Positions 1-11,189 of a DNA stretch of 64,000 bases are shown here, piece after piece. The notes under the pieces were generated by a model. The model saw only the letters and a list, made by a program, of their open reading frames with translations, made no database searches and had not been told where the DNA came from. This DNA comes from Straminergon stramineum (Eukaryota; Streptophyta; Bryopsida; Hypnales; Calliergonaceae): contig OY987269.1 of assembly GCA_963920665.1 (NCBI GenBank), positions 5,706,501-5,770,500 of the forward strand. The letters are read 5' to 3'. Position numbers and translations under genes: made by a program. How positions within the stretch are numbered: the stretch's first letter is position 1; the number at the start of each line of letters is the position of its first letter.

Positions 1-742
1 CCTCACAATTTTTATGTTGTTTTGTTGAATTGATGATTAGATACGTAGAATCACAAATCATTGTGAGAAAAAAATTGAAAAATTTATGTCATTTACTCAT
101 TTGAGACTTGTTATATTTTATATTTTGTTGTAAGTTAGAATCTCAATGATAAACACCTTTTGCATTATGACTTACTCATCTCTTTAATATACAATTTTTA
201 ATTGAAGGATTACAAAACTTGAAATTTCTATTTCTATAAAAAAAACAAGATGGAGTAAAAATTAGATTGTTGAAACTACATTTATTCATTGGAATTAATT
301 ATAATTCAAATAAAAAAACATGTGAAATTTCTATAGTTGACTCTAAAATGCCCTTAGGCTAACAATGCCATTTAATTTTGAAAGTTTAGAAAGGATAAAA
401 AGTATCTAATGATAGACTAGAAACAAAAAACACTCGTCGAAATTGATTTTTTTGCTAAAAGCATCAATGATAGGCCTCATCTTTTTATAATTGAAGATTA
501 AATATTAAGGGATTCAAACTTTGCTTAAGTCAAGTAAAGTATATAGTACCCTAATTTTGTCACAACTTAATTGTCATCCTATTTATGTGTATGTTAGTGG
601 TGTACATTCCACAAATTGTACATTGTCAATACACGAGGGATACAAAGTAGCACAAATAGGCACAAGGAGCACAATCGAGGTGACTTAAGAGTCATTGATA
701 TTGACTTTTCGAAGTCAATTGTTGGACTCTAGATGAACAAAC
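1..742. other. AT-rich intergenic DNA, nothing recognised
   Basis: This stretch is strongly AT-rich with many short A and T runs. I see no open frame of useful length, no terminal inverted repeat pair and no motif I can name. It is presumably decayed repeat DNA. Confidence 0.5.
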
Positions 743-745
743 TAA

Positions 746-1548
746 GGGCCTCTTCATACTATGGTTGTCCAAGTCAAGAGGCCGTGGGATTGAGTGGCCA
801 AACTTTGGTGAGAGTCCAAGGAAATGAGCAATAAATAGGCCTAAAAAACTAGGAATTGGAGCCTTCGGCCGGCCATAGTGTGAAGCCTCCAAAGTCCAAG
901 CCCAAAGTCCAAACCTATTCCATTTTTTTGAGTTCTATCCTTTCTCTCCACATTAATCCATCCAATTTCTGAAATTTTCAATAAATTGTCACCTATGTGA
1001 CAATTTTTTCAAGCAAAAGGTTGAAAAACATGAGGAAGGAGTCAAAAATGGCCTTGGAAAAATAATTACAGCACATGCTCTCATCATCGAACAAGGAATA
1101 TGAAGGAGATAAATGGAATAAAAAGGTGGCATTAAACATTGAAGGGAAGTAGGTTCATTGAATGCTAGGACTCACCATTTTAGTAGTGGAGACTAGATTT
1201 CAAACCCCAATGGTGACACAAATAAACAAATAAATAAACAAGGGAGGGCATCCTACCTATTTCTACAAAAACAATCCAATCTAATGGCTGAGATTTTGTC
1301 AGTTTCTGAAAAAAACTTGATAGACTCTCGATTAGAGTTTGGGTTGGCCAGAAATGGAGACCCAAACTCTAATCAAGAGTCTGTCGCCATGTAGGCATTT
1401 GGTTGCCATGTAGGCAAACAAATAGACAACGGACTTTGGAATATGCCTCCTTATATGAAAGCTCAAGAGGCTGAACTCTCGGGTTTCTGTAATCTCATTG
1501 GCTGAAACTGACGGATTCTCAACCTTGTGCCATAGTGTGAAGTGGCCC
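746..1548. mobile_element. PIF/Harbinger-like MITE, 803 bp, TAA target duplication
   Basis: The left end reads GGGCCTCTTCATACTATGG and the reverse complement of the right end reads GGGCCACTTCACACTATGG, so 17 of 19 terminal bases match. Both ends are flanked by TAA (743-745 and 1549-1551). A GGGCC start with a TAA/TTA target duplication is the signature of PIF/Harbinger (Tourist-like) elements. There is no transposase frame, so it is non-autonomous. A third, internal copy of the terminal motif in right-end orientation lies near 866-883, and a 23-bp inverted repeat lies at 1322-1382. Confidence 0.82.
1322..1382. repeat. 23-bp inverted repeat inside the Harbinger-like MITE
   Basis: Arms 1322-1344 and 1360-1382 are complementary with one mismatch and are separated by a 15-nt loop. 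The arm begins AGACTCT and ends GTTTGGGT. A transcript would fold into a tight hairpin. It sits in the interior of the MITE, not at its ends. Confidence 0.8.
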
Positions 1549-1592
1549 TAAGGTATTGCAACAAATTCACAATGTTTAGATTTTATTCTCTC

Positions 1593-2667
1593 TTAAGTCC
1601 TAAGGCCATTTTTTCATCAAAAACCATTCAAAAGTGTCATTTTCAAAATAAATTACAAGAAATTTAAACATCTATTTCAATTGTATGATCTTGCACTAGA
1701 CTAGTATGAAAATGTTTGGAAGAATTTCAAAAAAATTGACCATATCAATCATAAGATATGATTTAGTGTTTAAAGTGAAGAAAACAAGTTGTTGTTATCC
1801 CAACAAGGCTGGATTGTAAGGCTTTGAATCTTCTTAACTTAAAATTTTGGTACTACAAATTTTGAATTAAATATTTTTTATATTGAAGAATTGAGTTGAG
1901 AGTTGGGGAAAAAATTCAAGAAAATCCTAGTGATTTTCATTCTTGAAAATGTTGTTAAGTTGAAGTTGGTACATTTTGAAGGAAAAACTCAATTGTTGAT
2001 AGCTCTAAAGTGGAATTGATGTACACAAATTCCTACAATGAGATTGTGCTAATAAGCAAACTAAATCATGTCCAATTTTGTTTTGAAGTTGCTAAAATTG
2101 AGTTCATAAATGGATCCTACACAATATTTTCTCAAGAATTTACTAAGATTGTGCACTAAACAAGAATCTTTGTAAACTTTGCACCACTTATCCAAAAGTA
2201 ATGAATCAAACCTTTCTATTCAAAAAAATATAAATCTACATGAAAGAATAATTTTAAAATAATTATATATTCTATTCTTCTTTTTTGTTGCCCACCCTAA
2301 CTTATTTTGGGCTTAGTGTAGTATAACTTTTGCTCTCATGCACCAATTGAAATGAAAATTACATTTTCTCCAAGGCTAATTAGTTTTTCCATACATTTTT
2401 TTAAATTTCAAAAAATATTGCCAAAAATTGAGATCATAAGTACTTGCTTGAAATCCATATCTCACATGATGAAATGATGAATAGAGCACTTTGGACCAAT
2501 GCTTTGAACATACACCTTCATACAAAATAATTCTCGATATTCTAAAAATAAAACTTTTTGTTTGATCTATTTGATGAAAGTGAGATAAATAATATATTTG
2601 TACAAGGATATAAGAAATTATGGGACAAAATTTTAAAAGTTTCAAAAAAGGTTTGGGCATTAGAGAG
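1593..2667 (+). repeat. Dispersed repeat family C, copy 1
   Basis: About 1 kb of AT-rich sequence is shared with 9180-10097 and 17560-18355 (same strand) and with 15848-16724 and about 39890-40110 (opposite strand). Shared landmarks are a run near 1690-1720 resembling a stretch at 9296-9320, and the string GACTTTGAATCTTCTTAACTT or close variants. The left boundary is TTAA followed by GTCCTAAGGCC, and the same end occurs inverted at 16711-16728. The right end abuts the TTAA of family A copy 1. No coding capacity is seen. Confidence 0.6.
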
Positions 2668-2671
2668 TTAA

Positions 2672-3307
2672 CCCCTAAATGCCCAAGGCATTAAATTTTG
2701 GTGTTTCAAAAACTTTGAAGTTAAGTAAAACCCAGCCAAATTGCTATTAGTAGTAATTTATATTTTTGGAGAATTCTTTTGAAGTCTAGTTTTAGGATCA
2801 AAAAGTTGATCTTAAAAATAAAGGAATATGATTTTTCTATTGAAGATTTTGTGCAAGGATGCCCATTGCAATCTTGACTTCCTATAGTGTTGAGTGCTCT
2901 TGGAAATGAGCCTCAAATGCACTAAATCTTGGAGGCAAAATCACATTAGAAATTCATTTAAAAAAATTGTAGAATAGATTTTGAAAAATTGTAAATTGAT
3001 TGGGGTTGTGCATGCTAAGACCTATAACCTCATGTTTTTTTAGTGACCAACTTTTGAGAGTTGACATGCAAAAAGTGAATTGAAAAATTTGCATAGTTTT
3101 TACACCCTCATGATCAAACATTATAATCTTTCAATCTATAAGTGATATTATTTTGTTTTCTTTTCCTATGTGATCTCTAATATGTCTAGTTTGCATTCGT
3201 TTGTTTACAATTCAAAAGAAATTGGTACAACTTATGAAAATGTTGACTTTTTGTTCAATTTAGAGCAAATTTCAAGAAGCTCCAAACAGGCCTCGGGCAT
3301 TTAGGGG
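2672..3307 (+). mobile_element. TTAA-flanked MITE, family A copy 1 (636 bp)
   Basis: TTAA lies at 2668-2671 and at 3308-3311. Inside these the ends are inverted: left CCCCTAAATGCCCAAGGCAT, right (reverse complement) CCCCTAAATGCCCGAGGCCT, with 18 of 20 matching. The interior is AT-rich and non-coding. It is collinear over its whole length with 10102-10760 and, inverted, with 20048-20681 and 60858-61471. A TTAA target duplication is typical of piggyBac, Kolobok and Sola3 superfamilies. The element ends about 220 bp upstream of the eS25 start codon, so it may lie next to or within that promoter. Confidence 0.85.
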
Positions 3308-3311
3308 TTAA

Positions 3312-3533
3312 GGATTATCGATTTCAAACAGGTAATAGAAGTAATTGACCTCCGTGTTATTCATCCTCCCGATACTTCATCCTCGAACGATATTCATCCA
3401 CCCATTCATCCATTAGGGCAAATCGAGTAGCAGAGGCTCTCGCTTCATTAGGGTAGTCTGCGACCATCACTGCCTTTTTCACGTCGCACCCTTCCCTCCG
3501 TCTTCTCCCTCGCGGTCACCCCCTTTTCGCAAC
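3312..3533 (+). promoter_or_regulatory. eS25 promoter and 5' leader
   Basis: The 222 bp between the TTAA element and the eS25 ATG are clearly richer in C and G than the flank. Two ATTAGGG motifs lie at 3412-3418 and 3448-3454. These are telobox-like cores (reverse of CCCTAAT), which are known to be enriched upstream of plant ribosomal protein and translation genes. A pyrimidine-rich tract at about 3487-3512 just before the ATG resembles the polypyrimidine leaders of ribosomal protein mRNAs. I see no clear TATA box and cannot place the transcription start. Confidence 0.6.
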
Positions 3534-4614
3534 ATGGTTCGTCATTCCCCAACAAAGCTTTTGTGTTTACATCTCACATTTGCTGTTTCGGTCCATTCTT
3601 TTTCTGTTTCTTGGTGAATTGATCGAGTGTTTTGTGCCCACAGGCTCCCAAGAAGAAAGAAACTCCTGCGGCCAAGCCCGCGAAGAGCACCGGCGGTGGC
3701 AAGCAGAAGAAGAAGGTACTGTGGCTTTACTTCTTTTTGATGACTTTGTTTTTGAGCATTGATCGTGTAAGAGTGAGAAGAGCGAGTTTGCTGAACGGGG
3801 TTAGGGTTCCATGAATAGACGAGGGGTTCCGAATGAGGTTAGGGTTTTCTGTTTGGAAGAGTGGATTCTGAATTAGGTTAGGGTTTTGTGTTTGCAGAAG
3901 TGGAGCAAGGGAAAGCAAAAAGAGAAGGTGAACAACATGGTTTTGTTCGACCAGGCTACCTACGATAAGATGCTTTCGGAGGTGCCCAAGTTCAAGCTGG
4001 TCACTCCGTCCGTGTTGTCTGACCGTCTGCGTGTAAGTTCACTTCTTGAAAAGAAGCAAATCTTGAACTGAGCCTGACTACTGATGTCGACACTGTTAGG
4101 AATGAATGCTCTTGTGCCGTTACTGTTGTTTGATTTCCGCGAATCGATGGTGTTGGAATAGTCCTCTGAGGCGGTCGGGTTCCTCTGTCCTATGCGCGGG
4201 TCAGATTAAGTGACATACGCCATCGTGTGATGTCCGTATTACCTCCTGAAATGAGAAATAGGAAGTAACAGTTTTCAAAGAGTTTAGAATCTGACCTGTG
4301 CGTTTGTAACCATATTGCTACAATTTGTCGCCGTTAATTAATTCTCAGTTTATTTTAATCTTGGCTGGACCAGTTGATCTATGCTCTTCAGGTCTAATTA
4401 TCCGAGAATTATAGCATGACTACGTAGACTTGTTAGTATGTGTGTATATACATATTTGGAAACTATACTTTTGTTTGACTACCGAGCGGTGCATGTGCAG
4501 ATTACTGGATCTTTGGCAAGGAAGGCAATCAAGGAATTGATGGCGAAGGGCACTATTCGACTTGTTGCTGCTCATGCCAACCAGCAGATTTACACCAGGG
4601 CTACCAATACATAG
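3534..4614 (+). CDS. RPS25: 40S ribosomal protein S25 (eS25), four exons, complete
   Basis: eS25 is a small-subunit protein of the cytosolic ribosome near the head of the 40S particle. Joining exons 3534-3536, 3644-3715, 3898-4032 and 4501-4614 gives 107 residues and a TAG stop; plant eS25 is usually about 108. All introns (3537-3643, 3716-3897, 4033-4500) have GT..AG ends and fall between codons. Exon 1 is only the ATG. Exon 2 encodes the basic tail (APKKKE... ending GGGKQKKK). Exon 3 starts [18 protein letters not shown] and carries the winged-helix part to SVLSDRLR. Exon 4 runs from [14 protein letters not shown] to the family-typical end [10 protein letters not shown]. No frame breaks are seen and the codons are GC-richer than the surroundings, so the gene looks functional. 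Intron 2 carries telobox repeats that may aid expression. Confidence 0.97.
3800..3887 (+). promoter_or_regulatory. Three telobox motifs in eS25 intron 2
   Basis: Three GTTAGGGTT motifs (reverse complement of the AACCCTAAC telobox) occur at about 3800, 3838 and 3877. The last two lie in a 39-bp tandem duplication: 3831-3864 and 3870-3903 match at 29 of 34 bases. The second copy carries the real splice acceptor (TTTGCAG) and the first bases of exon 3, while the first copy has TTTGGAAG at that position. Teloboxes near the start of plant ribosomal protein genes are a known expression-linked motif. A role for this intronic set is inference. Confidence 0.65.
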
Positions 4615-5560
4615 GCATCTGTCAGTTTAGGGTAATTATATGGTTTTACTCCTGCAATTTTTGTTTCATTAGCTTGACCCTGGTAGCTTATTCTCTTAGT
4701 CTGGAAGGTCGTGTGACGATGTCACCACTACTTTCATTTGCTACGTGAAGAAGTTTCTTGGCCGAAGCCGAGACGTTTGTTATCAATACGATGGCCTTCT
4801 TGACCTGATTAGGTGAATATTGTCTATGAGTGTTGGCGAATTGTACTATGACTAGCGAATACTAGCGAGTGGTCATAGCACTTGCAATTTTGAATGTGTA
4901 TGTGCAATGCATAATGCTCTAGCGACCACGTGAAGTGTCATTTATTGAGACTTACGAGGGTTGGGACGTAGAATCATGGCAGATGGTGCAAGCTGTACTT
5001 CGTGATGGTTTTGAAATTCTTGAAGAATGTGGTCTGGAAGTATTTTTACTTCGATTATCATTATGCTTAAATTCTTCGAAGAATCCATCGCGTAATGTAA
5101 TTGTTTTGAAGTATCAGACCATGACTAATGAATCAGGACACCGACGATTGCACTCCTCCAATTGTCCGTGTGCAATTGGAGGTAAATTGAATGTGATCAC
5201 TTCGTGGCTATCCCCATTCGGCAGATGCAGTTGATTTCAGCATTTTTGTTATGGAAGCTTTATCAATGAAGTTTTGACTCATAGTTGGGATGTGAGGTGC
5301 ATTGACCTTCCTGCCTTGACCGGCTTCGACTATGCTCCACATTTCTTAAAATTTCAGTCCATTCGGTTGTATAGACCAGTGTTCGGGATAATTTTTGAGT
5401 TTTACCAGCTATTTTCCTCTAATTCCCATATTGAACCAGTTTTTCAAGTCTGGTTATTTTCTCTATTTTTTGCCCTGAGTAGAAATTAGAGTTTATATCA
5501 ACGTTTTTGTTGACGTTTTCAAATTGCAACTGGGTTATTTACAATTCCATTGGTTAACTT
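4615..5560 (+). other. eS25 3' flank (3' UTR and downstream)
   Basis: The sequence stays less AT-rich than the repeat DNA for roughly 900 bp after the stop, so part of it is probably 3' UTR. I cannot fix the polyadenylation site. A short inverted repeat (CTCCAATTG and CAATTGGAG) lies at about 5156-5178. The open frame at 4935-5234 begins without an ATG and resembles no family I know, so I do not call it a gene. Confidence 0.45.
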
Positions 5561-8500
5561 TGAACCAGTTGTAAGTTATTTGTCCCTTTTAGAAAAAGTC
5601 AACATACCTAGACTCGTCTGAGATTGAGACTTTTGCACTACACATATACCACATTTTTTAGCACTGAGTACTATAATTCTATAGTTGGTGGTTCAGTTTT
5701 GCATCCCTTATCAAATAATTGATAAATGTGATTAGGTAGATGCTTTAAAATGTAAATATTTCTTTACAAACAAAAAAAAGATACTTCTCAAAAAATTGAA
5801 TTTCCAAGAATTCTAGCATGTAATTTTAGAAATGTTTTTTTGTCAACCCTAAACATTGAGTATTGTTGAGCAATTTTTACATGTCTACTTTATCATTGAA
5901 ACCAAGAGAAAAGTACTAATAACTTTTACAAAACTATTAGAATGAAACCAAGCTTCATACATCAAGTACAATGATTTGGAGCACTCCTCATAATTTCAAG
6001 AATTTTTTTTCTAAATTCCAACATATGAAGTTAAGAGAGTTTGTCCAAATTCTCAAAGAAATCAAAGTGGTTCCTTTGTACTTTAGGGGTTAATGCCTAA
6101 AGGCCCAAGAATTATAGATAAAATACAAACATGTTATAAAATTTAAGTTCCATAGTTTTTTGAAGTGGCCAATGTTAAGCATCAAGAGTAGAAAGTAATC
6201 TATAAGGTCAAAATTTCGAAACTATTTATAGATTTGCTTCAAATGAAATTTGAAGTTTTGGCTTCAAAAATTCATCAAAAATATAGTTTCTATATGCAGC
6301 ATTTGATTGGTCAAAATCAGTGTAGTTTCAATTGATTTGTGAATAGGGCATAAGATTTAGTATTTGAGAGTATCAACACTTTCTCCAAATAATAAACTTT
6401 CTAACACTAGGTACCTACTAAACACTTTGTGCTACTTTTCTTGTACTTTTTTATTGACCGTAGCAATCCTAAATTTGAATATAGAAATAGAAAGACAACT
6501 CAATCTAGTTTTGTGAAAAATATTATTTTTTCCACCCTAAAATATTGTCCAAAGTTGGGTAGCAACCATAAAATGGTTCTATGAGTATTTAGGGGTTAAT
6601 ACACATTGGTAAGTGCAATGGTAGATTCAACTATATGGTTTGTGATCTATAGATTATAGCTTACAACTTTTGTTTGAAAGTCACCATTAAATTCTCATTA
6701 AAGGTTGCATTTTAAACTACATCTCTACAATTTTAGAAATTTGGACTATCCCTTGGTCTTTTAGGGATTAATATTTACTTAGATGAATGACTTGTAGAAA
6801 GGACTTATGTAATGCATTTCTTGCTATGACATTTGTAATTTTTGAGTATTGAAATTTTCCGAATGTGATGCCTCCATGTAACCATGTTCTTTGACAATTG
6901 GGGGTAGAAATGTGTGGATGCTTAACGCTTCACATCAATGTTTTTTTAATAATTGTCAGTAAAAATGGTTGGACGTTTAACCTTCTGAATCCAAGTTCTA
7001 TGATAATTCAAGATATAAATATTTCTGTATTTTAGCCTTTACATCTACCACCTGAAACTAAGTTTAAAGATGGATTTTTTGAAACAAAAGAATTTTTTGA
7101 AACTTAGAGACTTCTCTTATTCTAAAAAACTTATGCTTTATTTTATTGTGTCTAGGTAGTAACCTTAGAAAAGTCAAGTCTCATAGCTAGAAAAATTTAT
7201 GAACCATCTAACTTTGTGTAGATGTCTCAACCAATTGCATTCACTAGGTCGAAGCGTATTTCAATAATATCCATGCTATTAATTTACAAAGAGATTACAT
7301 AAAATCCCTTGTATGAGACAAAAGCATTGATATATTCAAATCTTCTGCTCAAATTCCTTGATTGATAATTCTTACATAAAAATCCACCTTATTACATTGT
7401 ATGATTGCATTTGCTATATAATCTTATAGTAATAGTTGATAAAATCCTATGTGGTCTCACTCTCCCCCTTGAGATCATTTCCCTCTATTACAATTTTTTT
7501 AATTCTTTGGGTTTTAATACATAAAAGGTTAGAACTTTCTAGTGATTGTTTGACCACAAAATTAGACTAAAATAATACACAAGTGTATTGACTTGCTAAT
7601 TTTCAAGCAACATTTGGGCCTCAAAATGTTTATTGGAGATGGCCTTTAGCCTTTATAAATCTTCACAAATGAATTCAAACCTTGTATTTTTCACAAATGA
7701 CATATACTACAAAGAAATATTGTATGATTACATATGAATTCTAGATTCTTACATATTTCGACATTTTTAGTTTTGAAAATTTTGAAATAAATATTTTGAT
7801 TTACATAGTTTTGTAGTATGAATACACCTACCTCACTTGTTGTCTTTGACATTTAGCAAAGACTCATGAATAGCATGTCTAATTATTTTGCTTAAGTCTA
7901 GAAAAATTGGAGACAATAAGTCCCAAAATTCACTAAATTATTGAAAGAATGGTACAACATGACACATAAAGAGCTACCAAAGAGACATCAATTGAAAGTA
8001 CGTGGTCCATATAAACATCAAAGCCTAGAAATTTGTTCATGTTTTGCTTTGATGGTGCTAGAGTTGGTAGAATTTTAAAGATTTATAGAATAACATATAA
8101 TTTTGTACATTCAAATACATAATATTGTAAAACTTAGAAATGGATATGCTACAAACACGTCCATTGAGTATTCAAAAATTATACAAATCTTGGTTTGCTT
8201 TTCTATTTTTAATTTCTAAATGCACTCAATGAAGATTTATAGTTCAATGCTTGTGAAAAACACTCTGAAGTAGCTAGAAATCCTAAGATGAAAATGGTTA
8301 AAAAGGCAGGCATAAAATAGTAGCCAACTACAAGTACATTCTAACATTCTTTACCTTGAGCACCTCCTAATGAGAATTGGAAGATGAAAATAAACTATTT
8401 GGTACTAGTCAAATCTAAATTACAATGCATTGTATTAATACATATAGTGAGGTGAGCTAATTTGGTTAAAACACCACTTACCTGAAATTCATTCATATGT

Positions 8501-9179
8501 AGTTAATATTCTTATATTTGATTAAAATTTAAAAAATCTTGGTCAAGATAGGGCTTTGTTTATAGGAAACACAAGAGAAGATACAATATTTGTAAGTCAA
8601 CTTTTTTTTTTTGTAGAGGAGAAAAAAATGATGTACTTTGCAACTCATAGTTGGTCTTTGTGCATATAATCTTAACCATTCCAAATCTTCTATGCATTTT
8701 CAACTAACCAAGTTTGTGAAATCATTAATAAGATGTAATTCTTTTAATTTTTATGATTTGAAAAGTTTGAAATACATCCCATTACAATCTCTTCTTTTAT
8801 TGTTTTTTGTTTTCACTGGAAGAAAAACATGCAAGTACAAAAAAAAGATATAATCATCCAAGTATACATTCATCTTTTAAATAATGTACTACGAGTAACT
8901 TTCATCCAAATACTAGCAAATGTTTTATTCCTAAGAGGGATTTGATGCAATTCTTTTTTTTTAACATGTTTTTATTGTTAAGGTAGTTAGTGTCAATTAG
9001 GGTAAGATTGTAGCAAAATTTTGTGAAACAACACTTGCAACAATATCCCCTAAATTGAAATGTATTTTTTAAAATTTATTTTCATTTTCCTGTAGACACC
9101 AACTTCTATTGTTTCAATTTGTAGACAATGTAGAATTTAACATTTTAATTAATTCACTTGCAACTAGTTGCATTTATTT
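5561..9179. other. AT-rich repeat DNA with TTAA-bounded fragments
   Basis: No gene is recognisable in these 3.6 kb. TTTAGGGG-TTAA or TTTAGGGA-TTAA ends occur at about 6083-6093, 6590-6599 and 6761-6771. The stretch 6094-6595 lies between two TTAA sites and starts TGCCTAAAGGCC, so it may be a decayed TTAA element. The rest is AT-rich with long T and A runs and no detectable coding sequence. Confidence 0.45.
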
Positions 9180-10097
9180 TGGCCTTGACTTAGAGACAAG
9201 GTACAAACCAATATTGTATGGGTATGGGAAAATCTGAGATTGTGGTTCAATTAACTCACCATTGGATCAAGGCATATCTCACCATTGGATCTTGCAATAG
9301 ACTAGTGTAAGAATACATGGAAGAAATTTTAGAAACTTTGGTCACTTGAATTGCTAGATATTTGTGTTTAAAGTAAAGAAACCAATTTTTTGGCACCTTG
9401 CATGACTAGATTATAAGACTTTGAATCTTCTTAACTTTAAATTTTTGCACTATAAAGTTTGAATTATATATATATCATGAAAATTTGAGTTGAAAGTCTA
9501 GGAAAAATATGAAAAAAAATATGATTTTTATCCTTTAAAAATTTGTTTAGTAAGAGTAGGTACAAGATAGAAAGAAAAACTAAATCATTCGTAGCTCTAA
9601 GATGGAATTGAAACAAATTCATCCAAATGGTGAGATTGTTCTAACAATCAAATTTAACCCTACGGAACAGGTTTTTTTTTGTAGAATGCAAAAATTGAGA
9701 TAAAAAATGAATCCCATGCTTTATTTTTTCAAGAAGCGTGCTTTGATTGCCCATAAAACAAGATGCTCCATAACTTTCTCATTACTTATCCAAATAAAAC
9801 CAATCAAAATTTTCCATATAGTCAAAAATATCATATATTAAAAGAAATTTCAAAAAAATTATTCAAAATTTTGTAGTTTCTTTTTGCATCCTAGCAAATT
9901 AGAAAAGAGCTTATTATGCCTTCTGTCACAAATTTTGCTCCCAAGTACCTATTGAAATTTTCAAAATTATATTTTCAAGAACTAATCTATTTTTGTATCT
10001 TCAACAAAAGTTTTTAAAAATTAGGTGAAAAATTGAGATTATAAGAACCTACCCCGATTTCCATTGTTCCTTGAAGGGACAAATGATTCTTTAGGAG
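9180..10097 (+). repeat. Dispersed repeat family C, copy 2
   Basis: It is collinear with 1593-2667: the same order of landmarks occurs around 9296-9510 and 9570-9660, with moderate divergence. It ends CTTTAGGAG followed by the TTAA at 10098, where family A copy 2 begins. The same C-then-A order is seen at 1.6-3.3 kb, so the two copies may derive from one composite ancestor. Confidence 0.6.
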
Positions 10098-10101
10098 TTA
10101 A

Positions 10102-10760
10102 CCAATAAATGCTTGAGGCACCAAATTCTAGTGTCAAGAAAACTTTGAAGTTAAATAAAATCTTACCAAGGTAGTACTTTTAGTAGTTTATATATTTTTT
10201 TCAATTATTTTTTAAGTCTAATTTTAGCATCAAAAATCCAATTTCGAAAATGAATGATTACAATTTTTCTATTCAAGATTTTGTGCAACTTGGGGGTCGA
10301 CTACAAATCTTGATTTTCTAGTGTTGAGGGCTTTTGGAAATAAGCCTCAAATATGCTAGTCTTGGAGAAAAAATCACATTAAAAATTCATTTAAAAAAAT
10401 TGTGATGTAAATTTGAAAAGCCATAAATTGAGTGAGGTTATGCATATTATGCCTTTTATTAAACTCATATTCTTTTGGTGACCAATTTTTTAAGATTTGA
10501 CATGTGAAAAGAAGATTAAAAGACCTTAAATCACGTTCATAGTTTTAACACCCACATGATCAAACAATATAATCTTTCAATCCATAAGTAATATTGTTGT
10601 GTTTTCTTTTCCCATGCGTCTGATCTATGTAACCTGTCTAGTTTGAATAAGTATAGTTACAATTCAAAAAAAAATTGTTAAAACTTATCAAAATGTTGGG
10701 CTTTTTGTTCAATTTACAACAAATTCCAAGATACCCCAAAAGGCCTTGGACATTTAGGGG
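10102..10760 (+). mobile_element. TTAA-flanked MITE, family A copy 2 (659 bp)
   Basis: It is flanked by TTAA at 10098-10101 and 10761-10764. The right end (GGCCTTGGACATTTAGGGG) is well preserved, while the left end (CCAATAAATGCTTGAGGC) is eroded. The interior follows copy 1 along its length (for example the AACTTTGAAGTTAA stretch near 10140 and the TATAATCTTTCAATC stretch near 10568). It is non-coding and older than copies 1 and 3. Confidence 0.75.
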
Positions 10761-10857
10761 TTAAGATATCCATTTGATATCCAACACCTCTTGTTATGTT
10801 TCTAATTCACAAATGTTGATGAGACCCAAGACAAACATGTACCAACACCGATACAAA

Positions 10858-11143
10858 CTAAGGTAGGCACCCCAAAAATGACACCTGACCTTAAACAACC
10901 ATCTTCAAAATGTGTACATCTCCAAAACCAATTATGTACCTATGTAAAAGAAATGCTTTCAAAAACAAACTTTGACCCTCCATAACTTTTGCATATTGTA
11001 TCCAAATGGTGTGTTCTTTGGTGCATTGGAACCTACTTTCATTTGCCAACAAGACAATATGAAATTCTAAACACCCTAATAATAGTAACTAGACACATAA
11101 CCAATTTGTGGCACTTTTGGGTGTACCCACCTTATCTAAAAAT
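10858..11143 (+). mobile_element. MITE family F, AAGGTAGGCACCCC ends, about 285 bp
   Basis: The left end AAGGTAGGCACCCCAAAA pairs with the reverse complement of the right end, AAGGTGGGTACACCCAAAA. TA flanks both ends, suggesting a TA target as in Tc1/mariner elements, but the superfamily is not certain. Related copies lie at 17120-17345 and 56975-57180 (inverted) and 21752-22130. They share a segment around TTTGGTGCATTGGAACCTAC and, after it, a CCAACAAGA-type string. No coding capacity is seen. Confidence 0.6.
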
Positions 11144-11189
11144 AATGAATTTTTATCTCTTTCTTGCTTTCTACTGATTACGAACCCAT

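Noticed and set aside
3800..3890. Possible interstitial telomere repeat
   Set aside because: The TTAGGG/TTAGGGTT motifs are spaced about 39 bp apart and not in contiguous TTTAGGG arrays, so they fit teloboxes in a duplicated intron segment better.
4935..5234. Ninety-nine-codon frame after the eS25 stop
   Set aside because: It does not begin with ATG, has no recognisable domain and lies in the probable 3' UTR/flank.
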